A stretch of DNA of 64,000 nt, from the NCBI GenBank assembly GCA_963519845.1, contig CAUQNX010000016.1, positions 1 through 64,000 of the forward strand. Reading direction: 5' to 3'. Both the position numbers and the translations under genes were made by a program. Shown here piece by piece: positions 62,757 to 64,000 of this stretch; position 1 is the first letter of the stretch; every line of letters begins with the position of its first letter. The stretch comes from Moellerella sp963519845 (GTDB taxonomy: Bacteria; Pseudomonadota; Gammaproteobacteria; Enterobacterales; Enterobacteriaceae). The notes beneath the pieces were generated by a model. The model saw only the letters and a program-made list of their open reading frames with translations. It did not search any database and was not told the DNA's origin.

Positions 62757-64000
62757 TTAATTATTATTCTTAGGCTGTAACCAGCGCGTTGTTTTCGGCA
62801 CTGTTGGTGAAGTATTCACGGGTGAATCGGACGATTCACTAATAGAGAGTTCTCTCTGCGGCTCCGCCTGCTCCTTGCTCGCAGTACAAGGATATGAAAC
62901 TTGACGAATAAGCATATCTGCGGAGGGTATTAAGTGGCGTAAATCGAAGTTGACCTTACACTGCTGCGTTACCCCTTCGCCCCACTTCACTAGCAATTCA
63001 CCTGATTCAGGTAAACCTGTTAGATAGACTTGACCTGCATCACCAACGATACTGCTGATAATTTCATTGTTTTTACTACCGATTAAGGTTGCAATTGCAC
63101 CAAATGGCACTTGGCTACTCCCCTGTTTTAAGGTCATTAAAACCTGATAACCAATGCGCGTGCTAAAATTCGCTTTAACCACAGCACCTTTTGTCGGGTA
63201 AACATTGACGTTGGACTGTATTAGATCCACGTTTTCAGGCAGGGTACTGGGATCTAATCCAATATTATTTTTACTGTAATCAGCAAGATAAGGTGCTACA
63301 GCATAACCTCGCCAATCAGTAACAGCGGAGCCACCGTTGACGCTAACGCCAGCAGCATCCGGCGCACTAATTAATGCGATAGAATCCCCCATCGAACGAG
63401 CTAAAGTGATGCCTTCGGAGTGAACAAGCATCCCGCCACTGGCATTCATATTCATCGACTGTGAGTTATTGCTATAGCTATAACCCGCACTAATACTGCC
63501 TTTGTTGCCTTGATAAGCCGTATTCAGATTACTGTTCGCCGTTTGCCCCTGATTTCCCCAACTTTGTGATGCGCTATAAGAGAGCTTTCCATCCAGAATA
63601 TTGCCACTAAGTCCCGTTTGATTTTGTGTACGACCTTTATTGTCATGGGTCATGGAATAGTTGGCGTACATAGATTGCAAATTACGGTCATAGCTAAATA
63701 CGCTAAAAGGTACACTGACATTTAAGGATAATTGGCGATTTTCAGGCCAGTTTCCGCGCGTATCTTTAACACGGTCAATGTTATAGTTTAGGCCATAACT
63801 GATACCTTTAATGCTGCTACTGTAACCGAGGGATAAACCTGTTAATTGGCGATTACTACCCCAATAGTCATCACGATTGGCGCGAAAATGTATTGATCCC
63901 CAATTGCCCATCTGTTGATTGAGCTGGGTTTGAAAACTGCTACGACGCCGCTGTAATGTCCATGGGCTCAACCCATCCTCTAAACGATAGCCTTGGCTAT
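62757..64000 (-). CDS. Fimbrial usher, second operon (5' partial, runs off the window)
   Basis: The frame is open to the window edge (upstream residues SQGYRLEDGLSPW precede), so only the C-terminal ~414 residues are seen. They comprise the second part of the beta barrel (GLSLGYSSSIKGISYGLNYNIDRVKD, SYSASQSWGNQGQTANSNLNTAYQG), the FANFSTRIGYQVLMTLKQG-like segment and the C-terminal plug-like domains with Cys (QQCKVNF, SYPCTASK). The last ~35 residues form a Pro/Ser-rich tail (SESSDSPVNTSPTVPK) not usual for ushers. It is distinct from the Mrp-type usher and shows a second chaperone-usher locus. Stop is 9 bases before the possible adhesin start. Confidence 0.92.
   Translation of the reverse strand, partial: SQGYRLEDGLSPWTLQRRRSSFQTQLNQQMGNWGSIHFRANRDDYWGSNRQLTGLSLGYSSSIKGISYGLNYNIDRVKDTRGNWPENRQLSLNVSVPFSVFSYDRNLQSMYANYSMTHDNKGRTQNQTGLSGNILDGKLSYSASQSWGNQGQTANSNLNTAYQGNKGSISAGYSYSNNSQSMNMNASGGMLVHSEGITLARSMGDSIALISAPDAAGVSVNGGSAVTDWRGYAVAPYLADYSKNNIGLDPSTLPENVDLIQSNVNVYPTKGAVVKANFSTRIGYQVLMTLKQGSSQVPFGAIATLIGSKNNEIISSIVGDAGQVYLTGLPESGELLVKWGEGVTQQCKVNFDLRHLIPSADMLIRQVSYPCTASKEQAEPQRELSISESSDSPVNTSPTVPKTTRWLQPKNNN

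Overview
The window looks like a chromosomal stretch of an AT-rich member of the Enterobacterales, most likely a Morganellaceae (Proteus/Providencia/Moellerella type). This rests on a fimbrial operon in the Proteus mrp order (A-C-D-E-F-G-H), a hydrogenase-2 cluster very close to that of E. coli, E. coli-like chuTWXYU/hmuV heme genes, and gut-type efflux and bile-acid genes. The species is an inference. I saw no rRNA, tRNA, CRISPR array, transposase or integrase.

Layout. (1) 1-10841: the 3' end of a giant type I-secreted adhesin made of near-identical ~93-residue Ig-like repeats plus a von Willebrand A domain, then its TolC-like, ABC-exporter and HlyD-like secretion genes. (2) 10956-13054: a MarT/FidL-like membrane regulator pair and a divergent, soluble winged-helix protein. 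(3) 13083-19839 (minus strand): a complete Mrp-type chaperone-usher fimbrial operon. (4) 20669-23064: a PglL-like O-oligosaccharyltransferase overlapping a LuxR-type regulator. (5) 23254-40806: a self-contained nickel-hydrogenase island, hypF - hybOABCDE - hypA - hypBCDE - five-gene nickel-type ABC importer, with FNR boxes before hybO and hypB. (6) 40874-46414: a LysR regulator divergent from an MFS/HlyD/NodT-type efflux system and a universal stress protein. (7) 46434-53708 (minus): a Fur-boxed heme uptake and anaerobic heme breakdown operon (receptor, hmuT, chuW, chuX, chuY, hmuU, hmuV) with no chuS. (8) 54065-59051: a heptanucleotide repeat tract, then a ytcA-mdtNOP-like efflux operon, convergent with a choloylglycine-hydrolase-family enzyme (59131-60150). 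(9) 60442-64000 (minus): the 3' end of a second fimbrial operon (usher, tip adhesin) followed by an unusual Sel1-repeat plus SPOR-domain protein.

The gene content fits an anaerobic gut lifestyle: H2 oxidation, oxygen-independent heme use, bile handling and efflux, and three surface-adhesion systems. The least described features are the Sel1/SPOR protein downstream of a fimbrial adhesin, the PglL/LuxR pair beside the fimbrial operon, the stand-alone winged-helix protein where Proteus carries mrpJ, the 112-residue histidine-rich region in HypB, and the heptamer tract upstream of the efflux operon. All family calls are from reading the sequence; no database search was run.
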